From: Paraburkholderia eburnea
Lineage (GTDB): Bacteria > Pseudomonadota > Gammaproteobacteria > Burkholderiales > Burkholderiaceae
Assembly (NCBI RefSeq): GCF_002917095.1
Contig: NZ_PQGA01000006.1
Coordinates: forward strand, 62,001 to 126,000
Length of the DNA: 64,000 nucleotides
Direction: 5' to 3'
Shown: one piece after another, positions 45,401 through 54,043 of the stretch
Position numbering within the stretch: position 1 is the first letter of the stretch
How the letters are laid out: each line of letters opens with the position of its first letter
The notes under the pieces: generated by a model
What the model saw: only the letters and a program-made list of their open reading frames with translations
Told to the model about the DNA's origin: nothing
Database searches by the model: none
Position numbers and translations under genes: made by a program

Positions 45401-46063
45401 ATGAAAACGCTCAAAAGAGCGTCCCTCGTCACCCTGCTCATCAATCTCGTGCTGATGATTTTCCAGGTGTGGGCCGGCTGGACATCGGGATCCAACGCGA
45501 TGGTGGCGGACGGGGCGCACAGCCTGATGGATGTCGTCACCGACGGACTGGTGGCGGCAGCGATTTTCTGGGTGCACAACAATCCCGACGGCCACAGGAA
45601 ACACCTGCTTCCCGTCGTTGCCGCCTTTGCCAGCCTCATGGTGATGGCCATTGGCGCCGAGTTTCTTCTAATCAGTTTTTTTGCCCCGGCCACTCAAGGC
45701 GACGATGCCTATCGTCACGTCACGCTGTACTCGCTCGCGATCGCTCTGGCGAGTTTCCTCGTCAAGGCATGTCTGTACGGCTATCTGAAGTGGGCAGCCG
45801 CGCAGGCCGAAAAGCACGGCCACGCGAGCTATGCAGGCGTCCTGCGCGCGAGCGCACGGCATACCTGTGCGGATTCGATTTCATCGTGCATTGCCGCAAT
45901 CGGCGTGACGGGTATGCTGGCCGGCGCGCCCTTGTTCGACAAAGGCGCGACCGCGCTGATCGGCTGCCTGATCTTTCTCTTCGGCTTCATGCAGAAGGAA
46001 AATCCTGTCTGGTTGCTCGCGAGCCGATTTATCCGCTCGATTCGCTCCGGCAAATTTGCCTGA
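45401..46063 (+). CDS. Short CDF-family divalent metal transporter
   Basis: The 220-residue protein has the six-helix cation diffusion facilitator domain. The metal site is HxxxD in helix 2 (His40, Asp44 in ADGAHSLMD) and HxxxD in helix 5 (His154, Asp158 in RHTCADS), an HD-HD arrangement usually linked with zinc. Typical CDF proteins have about 80 more residues forming a cytoplasmic dimer domain; here the chain stops soon after helix 6. I start at the ATG at 45401. It is divergent from the sulfonate operon and next to the siderophore locus. Confidence 0.85.
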   Translation: MKTLKRASLVTLLINLVLMIFQVWAGWTSGSNAMVADGAHSLMDVVTDGLVAAAIFWVHNNPDGHRKHLLPVVAAFASLMVMAIGAEFLLISFFAPATQGDDAYRHVTLYSLAIALASFLVKACLYGYLKWAAAQAEKHGHASYAGVLRASARHTCADSISSCIAAIGVTGMLAGAPLFDKGATALIGCLIFLFGFMQKENPVWLLASRFIRSIRSGKFA

Positions 46064-46088
46064 ATTTGCCCGACGCGATATTCGCCAA

Positions 46089-46829
46089 TCAGGCGATATC
46101 GAAGGCGAGACAGCCGAGATAGCCGTCGATGTCTTCTATCCATCGATAGTTCATCGCGCGCGCGCCGTCGAACGCGTACGCGCCGTCTGCCACTTGCGGC
46201 GGCGCTTCTGTGCGCGGGTCCACGCGCAGCGCCAGCAATCCATCCGTGATGCCCAAGCCCAGCGCCTTCAGCAACGCCTCTTTGGCCGTCCAGCAGCGGA
46301 AGAATTGCGCAGCCTGAAGCTGCGGTGGCGCGGTTTCGATAGCCTGCTTTTCGACCGGCGTGCAAACGAGCCTGGCGAGTCCGCGCCAGTCGATCGTCGT
46401 ATCGATACGCTCGATATCGATACCCACGGCATGTCGCCGCGAAATGGCGATCAACGCGTGATCGCCCGAATGCGACACGTTGAACGACAACGCAACGTCG
46501 AGCGAATCGGCCAGCATCGGCTTGCCGCGACTGGCGACGACCAGCGGGACATCGGCCGGATTCATTTTCAAATAATGGCCCAGCAGTTCACGTAACACCG
46601 AACGCGTCGCTGCAGAACGAATCTGATCCGGCAACTGGAGAAATCGCGCGGCCTTTGCTCGCTCGGCGGCGCTGAGGAACGGCACTTCCCCGGGCTGCGC
46701 GCCCGCGAAATCAAAGCGCAAATGCCAAACGTCGATCTCTTGCGGCCAGCGTCCGCGCGCCATCAACGGCACCGCGCGCGATGCGTCGATGCCCCGCTCT
46801 CGCGCTGCGTCGCTGAATGGATCTGCCAT
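46089..46829 (-). CDS. 4'-phosphopantetheinyl transferase, Sfp type
   Basis: The 246-residue protein has the core motifs of Sfp enzymes: RGKP at 101-104, FNVSHSG at 116-122, VGIDIE with metal ligands Asp138 and Glu140, and CWTAKEALLKALG with Glu184. It converts apo peptidyl-carrier domains to the holo form, here presumably those of the NRPSs at 56388 and 61960. I start at the ATG at 46829; a TTG at 46847 is in frame. The promoter region shared with the nitroreductase gene contains a Fur-like box. Confidence 0.9.
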   Translation of the reverse strand: MADPFSDAARERGIDASRAVPLMARGRWPQEIDVWHLRFDFAGAQPGEVPFLSAAERAKAARFLQLPDQIRSAATRSVLRELLGHYLKMNPADVPLVVASRGKPMLADSLDVALSFNVSHSGDHALIAISRRHAVGIDIERIDTTIDWRGLARLVCTPVEKQAIETAPPQLQAAQFFRCWTAKEALLKALGLGITDGLLALRVDPRTEAPPQVADGAYAFDGARAMNYRWIEDIDGYLGCLAFDIA

Positions 46830-46864
46830 CGCGCCAGCATAAATCAATCCTATGCAAAATGCAA

Positions 46865-46883
46865 TTGAATGAGAATCATTTGC
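46865..46883. promoter_or_regulatory. Fur-like box between PPTase and nitroreductase genes
   Basis: TTGAATGAGAATCATTTGC matches 13 of 19 bases of GATAATGATAATCATTATC, including the core AATGA and AATCATT. It lies 36 bases upstream of the PPTase ATG and 55 bases before the nitroreductase ATG, and so could place both under iron control. Confidence 0.7.
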
Positions 46884-46937
46884 AAATACGTTGATTTTTG
46901 ATCATCATAAGATTCGTTTCTTCAACCGGATCAAGCT

Positions 46938-47573
46938 ATGGATATGCCCGTTACCCCAGCGACGGAAAATCATGCCGCGAACCTCGCATCGCCCGCTCGT
47001 GAGGCCTTTTTCGACACGTTGCTTGCGAGACAGTCGTCCTGGCCACTCGTCGAACCGGGTCCGGGCGACGCCGAACTCGAACTGATTTTCGACGCGGCGC
47101 TACGCGCGCCCGACCACGGACGCCTGCGTCCCTGGCGATTTGCCTTCATTCGCGGCGAGGCGCGCGCGGAACTTGGCGAGATTCTCGTCGATATCGCCGC
47201 CGCCCGCGAACCGGGCACGCCGCGCGCCTCGCACGAACATCGGCGCGAGAAAGCCTTCGCCGCACCGGTCATCGTGGCTCTCGGCGCTTCGATCGCCCCC
47301 AGCGGCCCGATTCCCGAACTCGAGCAAATGCTCAGCGTGGGCGCGGCCACGATGAACATGCTCAATGCGATTCACGCGCTGGGTTACGGCGGCTTCTGGG
47401 CCACCGGCATCGACACCTATGACGAAAAACTCAAAACCGCGCTGGACTTCGAACCCGGCGACAAATTGCTCGGCTTCCTGTTCATCGGCACGCCGAAATC
47501 CCGGGAACGCACGGCGTTTCGCCCGCCGCGCGCGAATCATGTCCGCGAATGGCTGGGCAGTTCTTCCATTTAA
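46938..47573 (+). CDS. Nitroreductase-family FMN protein (YdjA-like)
   Basis: The 211-residue protein has the short nitroreductase fold: RQSSWPLVEPGPGDAELELIFDAALRAPDHGRLRPWRFAFI (FMN and dimer region), then LSVGAATMNMLNAIHALGYGGFWATGI and KLLGFLFIGTPKSRER. Members use NAD(P)H and FMN. It shares a Fur-like promoter region with the PPTase gene, so an iron-related role such as siderophore reduction or tailoring is possible but unproven. Confidence 0.82.
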   Translation: MDMPVTPATENHAANLASPAREAFFDTLLARQSSWPLVEPGPGDAELELIFDAALRAPDHGRLRPWRFAFIRGEARAELGEILVDIAAAREPGTPRASHEHRREKAFAAPVIVALGASIAPSGPIPELEQMLSVGAATMNMLNAIHALGYGGFWATGIDTYDEKLKTALDFEPGDKLLGFLFIGTPKSRERTAFRPPRANHVREWLGSSSI

Positions 47574-47705
47574 TTCGAACGCCGCGCGCCGCGGCGCGCT
47601 CTTCCACTCTCGTTCATTGACCGGCAAACGTTGTCGCGGCAATCAGCACAATCTGGTAAGGAATGCAAATGAGGACGCATTCCGATCTAACCATCAAGAG
47701 ACGCC

Positions 47706-48443
47706 ATGGCGCAATCCGATATTTACGCTGTGCATCACACTCCCGATTTGCGTTTCATCCCCTGGAAGTTCGACGACACCGAATTCCGTCATCAGTGCCT
47801 GCCCACGCCCAACGAGCTAACGCTTTGGCGATTCCGCGCGGAGTGGGGTTCGGCCACCCGGGCGTCGTTTCCCTTCCATATCTCGCGGGATGAACAGAAT
47901 CGCGCCGCACGCAGCCCCAGTTCGGCCATCGCGAAGCGCTACCTCGTTTCCCGCGCGGTGCTGCGCAATATCCTGTCGGTCATGCTCGATTGCCCACCCG
48001 CGCAAATCGCCCTCGACGACGACGCGCACGCGCAACCGCAACTCATTGCCCCTGCGCCGCATCAGAAATTGTGCATCAGGATGGCCTACGCCGGCATCTG
48101 GGTTTTGCTCGGCATGAGCGGCCAGGATTTTGGCATGAGTGTCGCGCTGCCTGGTGTGCGCCCGACCGATTCGGATAACGAATCAATGCAGAGCAGGACG
48201 CGCGAGCAATCGCGTCGGGACAGCATGATGTCGCTCACGGGCGCGGACGCCTTCACGTCGTCGGCAATCGATTTCAAGCTGATGGGCAATACCGCGCTGC
48301 TGGCCGAGGCCGGTTGCGACGCAAGCCGCGCCCACATCGTCGAAGTCCCGATGCCGGGGCAGATCTGCGCGGCCATTGCCACCCATGAACCGCTGCGCGC
48401 AATCGATGCGGTCGGGTGGCGCAGTTACGAGCAGATCCTGTAG
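47706..48443 (+). CDS. PPTase-like protein lacking catalytic motifs
   Basis: The 245-residue protein has no signal peptide. Its middle part follows the layout of Sfp-type transferases: LTLWRFRAEW, then SRDEQNRAAR, RYLVSRAVLRNILSVMLDCPPAQIAL and CIRMAYAGIWVLLGM in place of FNVSHSG. Where Sfp has VGID(V)E it has GMSVA (143-147), and no WTxKEA is present. It ends with VPMPGQICAAIATHEP, similar to the C-terminal strand of PPTases. I infer an inactive or repurposed paralogue of the PPTase encoded at 46089. Alternatively it is an unrelated hypothetical protein. Confidence 0.5.
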   Translation: MAQSDIYAVHHTPDLRFIPWKFDDTEFRHQCLPTPNELTLWRFRAEWGSATRASFPFHISRDEQNRAARSPSSAIAKRYLVSRAVLRNILSVMLDCPPAQIALDDDAHAQPQLIAPAPHQKLCIRMAYAGIWVLLGMSGQDFGMSVALPGVRPTDSDNESMQSRTREQSRRDSMMSLTGADAFTSSAIDFKLMGNTALLAEAGCDASRAHIVEVPMPGQICAAIATHEPLRAIDAVGWRSYEQIL

Positions 48444-48449
48444 TGGGCC

Positions 48450-48470
48450 GCCCGCGGCTTGCGCGCGGGC
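48450..48470. terminator. GC-rich hairpin between convergent genes
   Basis: GCCCGCG (48450-48456) pairs with CGCGGGC (48464-48470) across a 7-base loop in the 34-base gap between the PPTase-like gene (+) and the acylase gene (-). No T-tract is present, but the position suits a bidirectional terminator. Confidence 0.45.
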
Positions 48471-48477
48471 ACACACC

Positions 48478-50967
48478 TCAATGGCCGCTATCGAGCACTT
48501 CGGTATGACTTCCCTGCGCCGCTTCGGCCGCCGCCTGATCGAACAAAAACCGCGTCCACATCTTATGCGCGTAACGCGCCGTCCCTTCGGCGTAATGAGG
48601 CGAGGCCGGGTCATCGGCTTCGGACGGCGCGAGCATCGTATCCGCCTGCGGACCATGCTCGTCGAAAGTAACGACCTGAACATAGCTGTTGCCATGCAAG
48701 TCGCCGTCGGGCGCGGCCGCACTGCGCGCGATCATGCCGTCGAGGCAGGCGGATGTGAAGTAGCCCGCGAAATCGCAGCCCCCATATAGCGGATAGCGCA
48801 CGTCGCCGCGTTGCGAGTAAAGCTGCTGCGAGCGCGTGGAATCGAGCGCGAGCCCGGCCTTCGACATCGCCACGACCGCTTTTGCGAGCGCCTGCGCCAA
48901 CGCCGGATCGTCGGCCTTGAGTCCGGCGGGCGTATCGAGCGGTCGAACGGGATCGAACGGCGTCGCGTACAACTGTTGCGCCGGAATCTTGCTTGCCTCG
49001 CGCCAGAACGCGTCCCACAGATTCGCACCGCGTGAGTCGGCACTGCCGCTGCCGTCCCAGGCGCGCAGCACCTGGCAGGCCTCGGTGAGGTTGACGACGT
49101 TCGCCTTCTTATCCGGCGTATCCGTCGGTGACATCAGCGGCACCAGCGGCGCACGCTGCTGCGTCGCGCACAAGGCGTCTAGCACGGGCTTGCGCATCAG
49201 TGTGGCGGACATCGACTCGCTGTCGAGCACGCGGCGCTCCAGCGCATCACGCGTCACGCCGCCGGGCTGCGCGAGCAGTTGCGCGGCAATCGTATGGCCC
49301 AGCCGCGTGCGCAGCGATTGCGGCGTGCCGGTTTCGCCCATGATGCGCGCGTAGCCCGTCAGTGGCGCGGCCGGATTGCTGAGCCAGAAGCTGCCGTTGA
49401 AATTGCCCACATAATCGTCGCGCAGCAGACCCGGCATCGCCTGCACCGGGAGCCGTTCGGACGAAGCGCCGTTGGCGCCGCTCCATGCACAGGCCGGATC
49501 GCTGCCGTCGAAGAACGGCACGCCCGGCACTTTCGCGTCGAACGCATGGCCCAGCGCCGTCGTGCAGCGCGCGGCCAGCGTGTCGGGTACGTTGGGCACC
49601 GCGCCGATATCGGCATACCAGACGCGCGGATCGTTACGGCCGATCGCCACGGTATTGACCCACGGCATCGCCGCAAAGCGCTTTTGCGTCGCGATGAACG
49701 TGTCGAGCGAATCGGCACGGCCCCACTCCAGGAAGTTTTCGAACGCTTCGGTGTTATCGGCGTTCACATCCCGCAGCGCGAACGCGCGCGCGTCGCTCCA
49801 TTGCAGCGGCCTCGCCATCGACGACAGATCGACCAGCGGACCAAAGCGCGAGCGATACAGCGTGCGCGTCACCGGCGCAAGCGTGCCGTCCGCGTTGCGC
49901 ACCTGCACCGTGACGGGCACGGCGTCGAGTTTCTGCACGCGGCCGTCGTAGAGATATTCGGTCGGGTGGCCCGGCACGAGTTTCAATTCGAAGATGCCGA
50001 AGCGTCGCGCCGTGGACACCGTATGCGTCCACGCGACATTGCGATTGAAACCGATCACGATCACCGGCACGCCGAGAAACGACACGCCCGCCACATCGAG
50101 CTGACCCGGAATCGTCAGTTGTGCCTGGTAGAACCGATCGGGTCCGCGCCAGAACCAGTGCGGGTTGCCGAACAGGAGACTGTGACCGTCTTGCGCCCTG
50201 CCCGCGCCGAACGCCAGCGCGTTGCTGCCGATGCCATGACCGCCGCCGACTTCGAATTGCGAGGACGATTGCGATTGCGATTGCGCGGCGATGGTCGTAT
50301 CGTCACGGCGCGGCGTATCGGCTGCCGCTGCGGGCGGAACCGTGTCCTCGGGCGGATGCGCCCGCACGATAGCGTCGATAAAGCGCGTGGCGCCGCCCGC
50401 GAGCATCGCCGCCATCAGCCGCCGATACACATCGTCGGCTGAAATCGGCGTAACCCAGGGCTTGCCACGGCATTGCGCCTGCGCGAGCGCATGCTCGCCG
50501 TGCGCCAGCTCGCCGACATAGCGGTCGTAGCCTTCGGCGAATCCGCTCACGAGCTTCTGCATATGCGCGGGCTGCGCCGCGCGATAGCGTGCCACCGCCG
50601 CGTCGTCCAGCATGAAGCGAAAGAAGAAGTCGGCGTCGAGATTGCGCGGCATGCCGAACGACGAGGTGGCATCCGCGCGGCCTTCCGCGCCAAAATACCT
50701 GGAGCGCTCGCCACGGTAGGTAACGAATGCCTCGCCCATCGTGCACAGCTCGTCCTGGGCCTGCACATAGCCGTAGCCGAAGCCCAGATCCTGCCAGTTC
50801 GACGCGCGGATATGCGGCGTGCCTTCCGCGGTGCGAACGATCTGCACGCGATGATCCTGCGCGCCGGCCCCCTCGTCCTCCGCGCCGGCGATCTGTTGAG
50901 TTGCGCAAGCGGCCAACAGCAGCGCGCTTGCCGGGATCAGCATGGCGAATCGGAGGGTTCGGGTCAT
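48478..50967 (-). CDS. PvdQ-like penicillin-amidase-family acylase, predicted lipoprotein
   Basis: The 829-residue N-terminal-nucleophile hydrolase begins with a lipoprotein signal (ASALLLAACATQQ; lipidated Cys21). The alpha chain starts around VQIVRTAEGTPHIRASNW. A linker rich in Ser and Gln precedes the autocleavage site GHGIG/SNALAFGAG, which makes Ser248 the catalytic residue; the beta chain follows. PvdQ-type enzymes remove the fatty-acyl chain from siderophore precursors in the periplasm or hydrolyse acyl-homoserine lactones. As the last gene after receptor, binding-protein and permease genes, siderophore deacylation is the likelier role. Confidence 0.85.
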   Translation of the reverse strand: MTRTLRFAMLIPASALLLAACATQQIAGAEDEGAGAQDHRVQIVRTAEGTPHIRASNWQDLGFGYGYVQAQDELCTMGEAFVTYRGERSRYFGAEGRADATSSFGMPRNLDADFFFRFMLDDAAVARYRAAQPAHMQKLVSGFAEGYDRYVGELAHGEHALAQAQCRGKPWVTPISADDVYRRLMAAMLAGGATRFIDAIVRAHPPEDTVPPAAAADTPRRDDTTIAAQSQSQSSSQFEVGGGHGIGSNALAFGAGRAQDGHSLLFGNPHWFWRGPDRFYQAQLTIPGQLDVAGVSFLGVPVIVIGFNRNVAWTHTVSTARRFGIFELKLVPGHPTEYLYDGRVQKLDAVPVTVQVRNADGTLAPVTRTLYRSRFGPLVDLSSMARPLQWSDARAFALRDVNADNTEAFENFLEWGRADSLDTFIATQKRFAAMPWVNTVAIGRNDPRVWYADIGAVPNVPDTLAARCTTALGHAFDAKVPGVPFFDGSDPACAWSGANGASSERLPVQAMPGLLRDDYVGNFNGSFWLSNPAAPLTGYARIMGETGTPQSLRTRLGHTIAAQLLAQPGGVTRDALERRVLDSESMSATLMRKPVLDALCATQQRAPLVPLMSPTDTPDKKANVVNLTEACQVLRAWDGSGSADSRGANLWDAFWREASKIPAQQLYATPFDPVRPLDTPAGLKADDPALAQALAKAVVAMSKAGLALDSTRSQQLYSQRGDVRYPLYGGCDFAGYFTSACLDGMIARSAAAPDGDLHGNSYVQVVTFDEHGPQADTMLAPSEADDPASPHYAEGTARYAHKMWTRFLFDQAAAEAAQGSHTEVLDSGH
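50266..50285 (-). repeat. 6-bp repeat in the acylase linker
   Basis: Three copies of a 6-bp unit (CGATTG on the plus strand) encode the alternating Ser-Gln stretch just before the autoprocessing site of the acylase. Slippage would change linker length in steps of two residues. Confidence 0.7.
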
Positions 50968-51017
50968 CGGTTCCTGTTCTGGAGACTGGGTAAGAATGAA
51001 GATCGAAAGACGCTCGC

Positions 51018-53045
51018 TTAACGGCGCAGCAGCCACAACAGATACGGGCCGCCAATCAGCATCGCCAGAATTCCGGCGGGCATCTGCTGCGGAAAGATCA
51101 GGTTGCGGCCGAACCAGTCGGCGATCACCATCACCAGCGCGCCAATCAGCGCCGCGACGATCATCTGCGCACGGGCGCGCGGAAAGCCGAGCAGGCGCGC
51201 GAGATGCGGCGCCATCAAGCCAACGAACGAAAGCGGCCCGATCACGACAGTCGCGCCCGCAGTCAGCAGGGCCGAAAGCAGCAGCACCACGAGCCGCGCA
51301 CGCCGGCTATCGACGCCAAGCGCATCGGTCACCGCGCCGCCAAGCGGCAGGATATCGAGCCAGCGTCCGCAGAGCGACGCGGCGGCGTAACCGGCCACGG
51401 CCCAGAGCGCGGCCGTCAACGCGATCGAAGGCGTCATCAGATAAGTCGAGCCCATCGTCACGCTGCGCAGCAGGAACGAATACGCACCGCCGCTCGCGGT
51501 CGCGAGCGCCACCACCGACTGCGAAAAGCCGCTGATCGCGACACCCACGAGCAGCAGATAGCCGGGGGCGAAGCCGCGTTTGCGACTGAGCACGAGCATC
51601 AGCGCGAGCGCCGCCAGTGCGCCAAGCCCCGAAGCGCCCAGCAGTTGCGCGGTCGTAGGCGCAGCCGCAAACAGCGCCACGCCCATCACGCCGAGCATCG
51701 CCCCGCCGCTTACGCCGAGCAGTTCCGGACTCGCCATCGGATTGCCGCTGGTGCGCTGCAAAAGCACGCCCGCGAGCGCGAGCATCACGCCCGCCGCGCC
51801 GGACGCGAGCATACGCGCCCAACGCCAGCCAACCAGTTCGCTCCATTGTGCGCCCGTATTCCAGGTCCAGCCCTGCACGCTCTGCGACAGATGTAGTGAA
51901 ACGAACACCGCCAGCACGAGCGCGACGAACAACGCCACGGCCACGCGGCGCGCATCGCGGCGCGGCACGAGCGCGGCATCGTCGCGCGCGGACAGCGTGC
52001 CGTCCGTCGGCATCTTGCGCAGCAGAAACAGCAGCAGCGGGCCGCCGAGCAGCGCCGTGGCCGCGCCCGTCGGCAGCAGATCACCGGCGACGCCTGGCAG
52101 GCATTGCACAAGCTGATCGGTCAACGCGAGCAACAGTGCACCGGTCAACGGCCCTGCTATCAGTTGCGAGCGCAACGTTCGCGCGCCCGCGAGGCGCACC
52201 AGCGCGGGACCGGCCAGCCCCACGAAGCCGATCACGCCAACCGAACTCACGACGAACGCGCTGAGCAGCACCGCGGCGCCCAAGGCCGCACCGCGCGTCC
52301 ACGCGAGCGGCAGGCCGAGCTGACTCGCGCCTTCGTCGCCGAGCGAGAGCAGCGTCAGCGGGCGCACCAGCAACGCCGACACAAGCACCGCGCCGACGAC
52401 GCGCGGCAGCAGCCACACGAAGCTGCCCCAGCCGTTCTGGCTCAGCGACCCGCCGCCCCAGATGAAGACCGAAATCAGTTGGCGCTCATAGGCGACCGTC
52501 AGGATCACGCCCACGGCGCCACAATACAGGTTCACGACCATCCCGGCGAGAATCACGGCCACGGGCGCGAAACGCTTTTTGCGCGTGAGCGCGAGCGTCA
52601 CCAGCATCGCCCCGACCGCGCCGCACAGTGTCACCGTGAAGCGCATGCCCGCGAGCCACGCGGGCACCCAGATCGCCGCTGCCGTCAACGCGAGGTGACC
52701 GCCTGCAGCGACGCCTAGCGTCAGCGGCTCGGCAAGCGGATTGCGCAGCACCTGCTGGAACAGCACGCCCGCGTAGGCGAGCGCCGCGCCCGCGAGCAGG
52801 GACACCGCAAACCGCGGCAGCCACGCGTACCAGACGACCAGCCGCTTGAGCTGGAATGTCGTATCGGCGTGAGAGGAAAGCGAAGCAGCAAACCATTCGC
52901 CCGGCGGCAGCCAGGCCGATAGCGTGTGCACGGCGAGGAGCGCGGTCAGCACGGCAAGCGTAAACGGCAGCCAGCCGGCGTGGCGCGCCCGCCGGGCCGC
53001 CGCCTGCGCCGGCATATCGAAACGCGGTTCGGACACGCGAGTCAC
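51018..53045 (-). CDS. fhuB: Fused FhuB-type siderophore ABC permease
   Basis: The 675-residue membrane protein consists of two complete FecCD-type halves. The first contains PRFAVSLLAGAALAYAGVLFQQVLRNPLAEPLTLGVAAGG and IGFVGLAGPALVRL; the second has RMLASGAAGVMLALAGVLLQRTSGNPMASPELLGVSGG and ISFVGLMAPHLAR-like elements (PLSFVGLMAPHLARLLG). This matches the ~660-residue FhuB layout of about twenty helices. Translation seems to begin at a GTG at 53045 that overlaps the binding-protein stop codon; an ATG at 53015 is possible. The matching ATPase (FhuC) gene is not in the window. Confidence 0.9.
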   Translation of the reverse strand: MTRVSEPRFDMPAQAAARRARHAGWLPFTLAVLTALLAVHTLSAWLPPGEWFAASLSSHADTTFQLKRLVVWYAWLPRFAVSLLAGAALAYAGVLFQQVLRNPLAEPLTLGVAAGGHLALTAAAIWVPAWLAGMRFTVTLCGAVGAMLVTLALTRKKRFAPVAVILAGMVVNLYCGAVGVILTVAYERQLISVFIWGGGSLSQNGWGSFVWLLPRVVGAVLVSALLVRPLTLLSLGDEGASQLGLPLAWTRGAALGAAVLLSAFVVSSVGVIGFVGLAGPALVRLAGARTLRSQLIAGPLTGALLLALTDQLVQCLPGVAGDLLPTGAATALLGGPLLLFLLRKMPTDGTLSARDDAALVPRRDARRVAVALFVALVLAVFVSLHLSQSVQGWTWNTGAQWSELVGWRWARMLASGAAGVMLALAGVLLQRTSGNPMASPELLGVSGGAMLGVMGVALFAAAPTTAQLLGASGLGALAALALMLVLSRKRGFAPGYLLLVGVAISGFSQSVVALATASGGAYSFLLRSVTMGSTYLMTPSIALTAALWAVAGYAAASLCGRWLDILPLGGAVTDALGVDSRRARLVVLLLSALLTAGATVVIGPLSFVGLMAPHLARLLGFPRARAQMIVAALIGALVMVIADWFGRNLIFPQQMPAGILAMLIGGPYLLWLLRR

Positions 53046-54034
53046 GATTGCGCCTCCATCAGAACATCGGTCAACGCATCGGCAAAGCGCATCGCGGACA
53101 TGGGGCCGCCTGTCGGCGCGATCGCCGTGGTCGTTGCGAGCTTCCCTCCGGCGACGAACGGCAAGCCGCGCCATAGCGGACTGTCCGCGAGATCGCCCGC
53201 GACACCGGGCAGCGGCGCGCCATTGAGAATCGCGCGCGCGTCCGGCGCGCTCGCGAGTTCGGCGAGATCGGTTTGCGCCATGCCCTGGATATCGGTGCTG
53301 CCCCGCCACGCATTGCGCAAGCCGAGCTTGCCCGCGACGCTGCCGAACAGGCTGCGCGCCCCGTACACGGTGACGTGGCGGCCATCGAGCGGCCGCAGCA
53401 GAAAAACCGGCGCGCGGCGTGTTGCGGGTGCATTGGCCAGCCGCCGCGCGCAATGCGCGAGCGTGCCGTCCAGACGCGCGAGCAGCGCGTCGGCCTGAGC
53501 CTTCCGGCCGAGCGCCACGCCAAGGCGCAGCGTCTGTTCGCGCACACTCGTGAACACATCCACGCCGGACTGGTAAAGGGTCACGCTGAGCGTCGGCGCG
53601 ATTTTTTCCAGTTGCGGGCGCAACATTTCGTGCCAGTTGGTGACGATGATGAGGTCCGGTCGCAGCGCGTGCAGGACTTCGAAATTGGGTTGAAACAGCA
53701 GCCCCGTGTCCACGACCTGTGCGGGCAGCGGCGGCACGCTGTTGAGCTTCCTGTACCACAGCGGCCGCGCAACGCCCACCGGCACGAGGCCAAGCGACAG
53801 CACGATTTCCGTGAGGTCCCAGTCGAGTACGACGACACGGCGCGCGGCACCAAAAGTTGCGCGCGCAACGTCGTCGGCGAACGCCGCACGCGACGGCGGC
53901 AACAGGCAAGCGGGCGCCGCCACGCACGCGGCCAGTCTGGCCAGTGCACGGCGGCGCCCGCTATCGCAGGCGCGCCCGATGTCGTCGGAGCGCGCCTGCA
54001 TTGCCTCAACAAGCGTATCGGCGATCTTTACCAC
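53042..54034 (-). CDS. FhuD-like siderophore-binding protein
   Basis: The 330-residue protein has a signal region (ALARLAACVAAPACLLPPSRAAFA). Its class III binding fold includes RVVVLDWDLTEIVLSLGLVPVGVARP, VVDTGLLFQPNFEVLHALRPDLIIVTNW and the long central helix after VREQTLRLGVALGRKAQAD. It resembles FhuD/hydroxamate-binding proteins. The first start is a GTG at 54034, nine bases after the receptor stop; an ATG at 54001 is the alternative. It hands iron-siderophore to the fused permease encoded immediately downstream. Confidence 0.87.
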   Translation of the reverse strand: MVKIADTLVEAMQARSDDIGRACDSGRRRALARLAACVAAPACLLPPSRAAFADDVARATFGAARRVVVLDWDLTEIVLSLGLVPVGVARPLWYRKLNSVPPLPAQVVDTGLLFQPNFEVLHALRPDLIIVTNWHEMLRPQLEKIAPTLSVTLYQSGVDVFTSVREQTLRLGVALGRKAQADALLARLDGTLAHCARRLANAPATRRAPVFLLRPLDGRHVTVYGARSLFGSVAGKLGLRNAWRGSTDIQGMAQTDLAELASAPDARAILNGAPLPGVAGDLADSPLWRGLPFVAGGKLATTTAIAPTGGPMSAMRFADALTDVLMEAQS

Positions 54035-54043
54035 TGACTACGC

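Noticed and set aside
47584..47599. GCGCGCCGCGGCGCGC palindrome after the nitroreductase gene
   Set aside because: It is perfect, but it consists only of G and C in a high-GC genome, has no loop or T-tract and may be chance.
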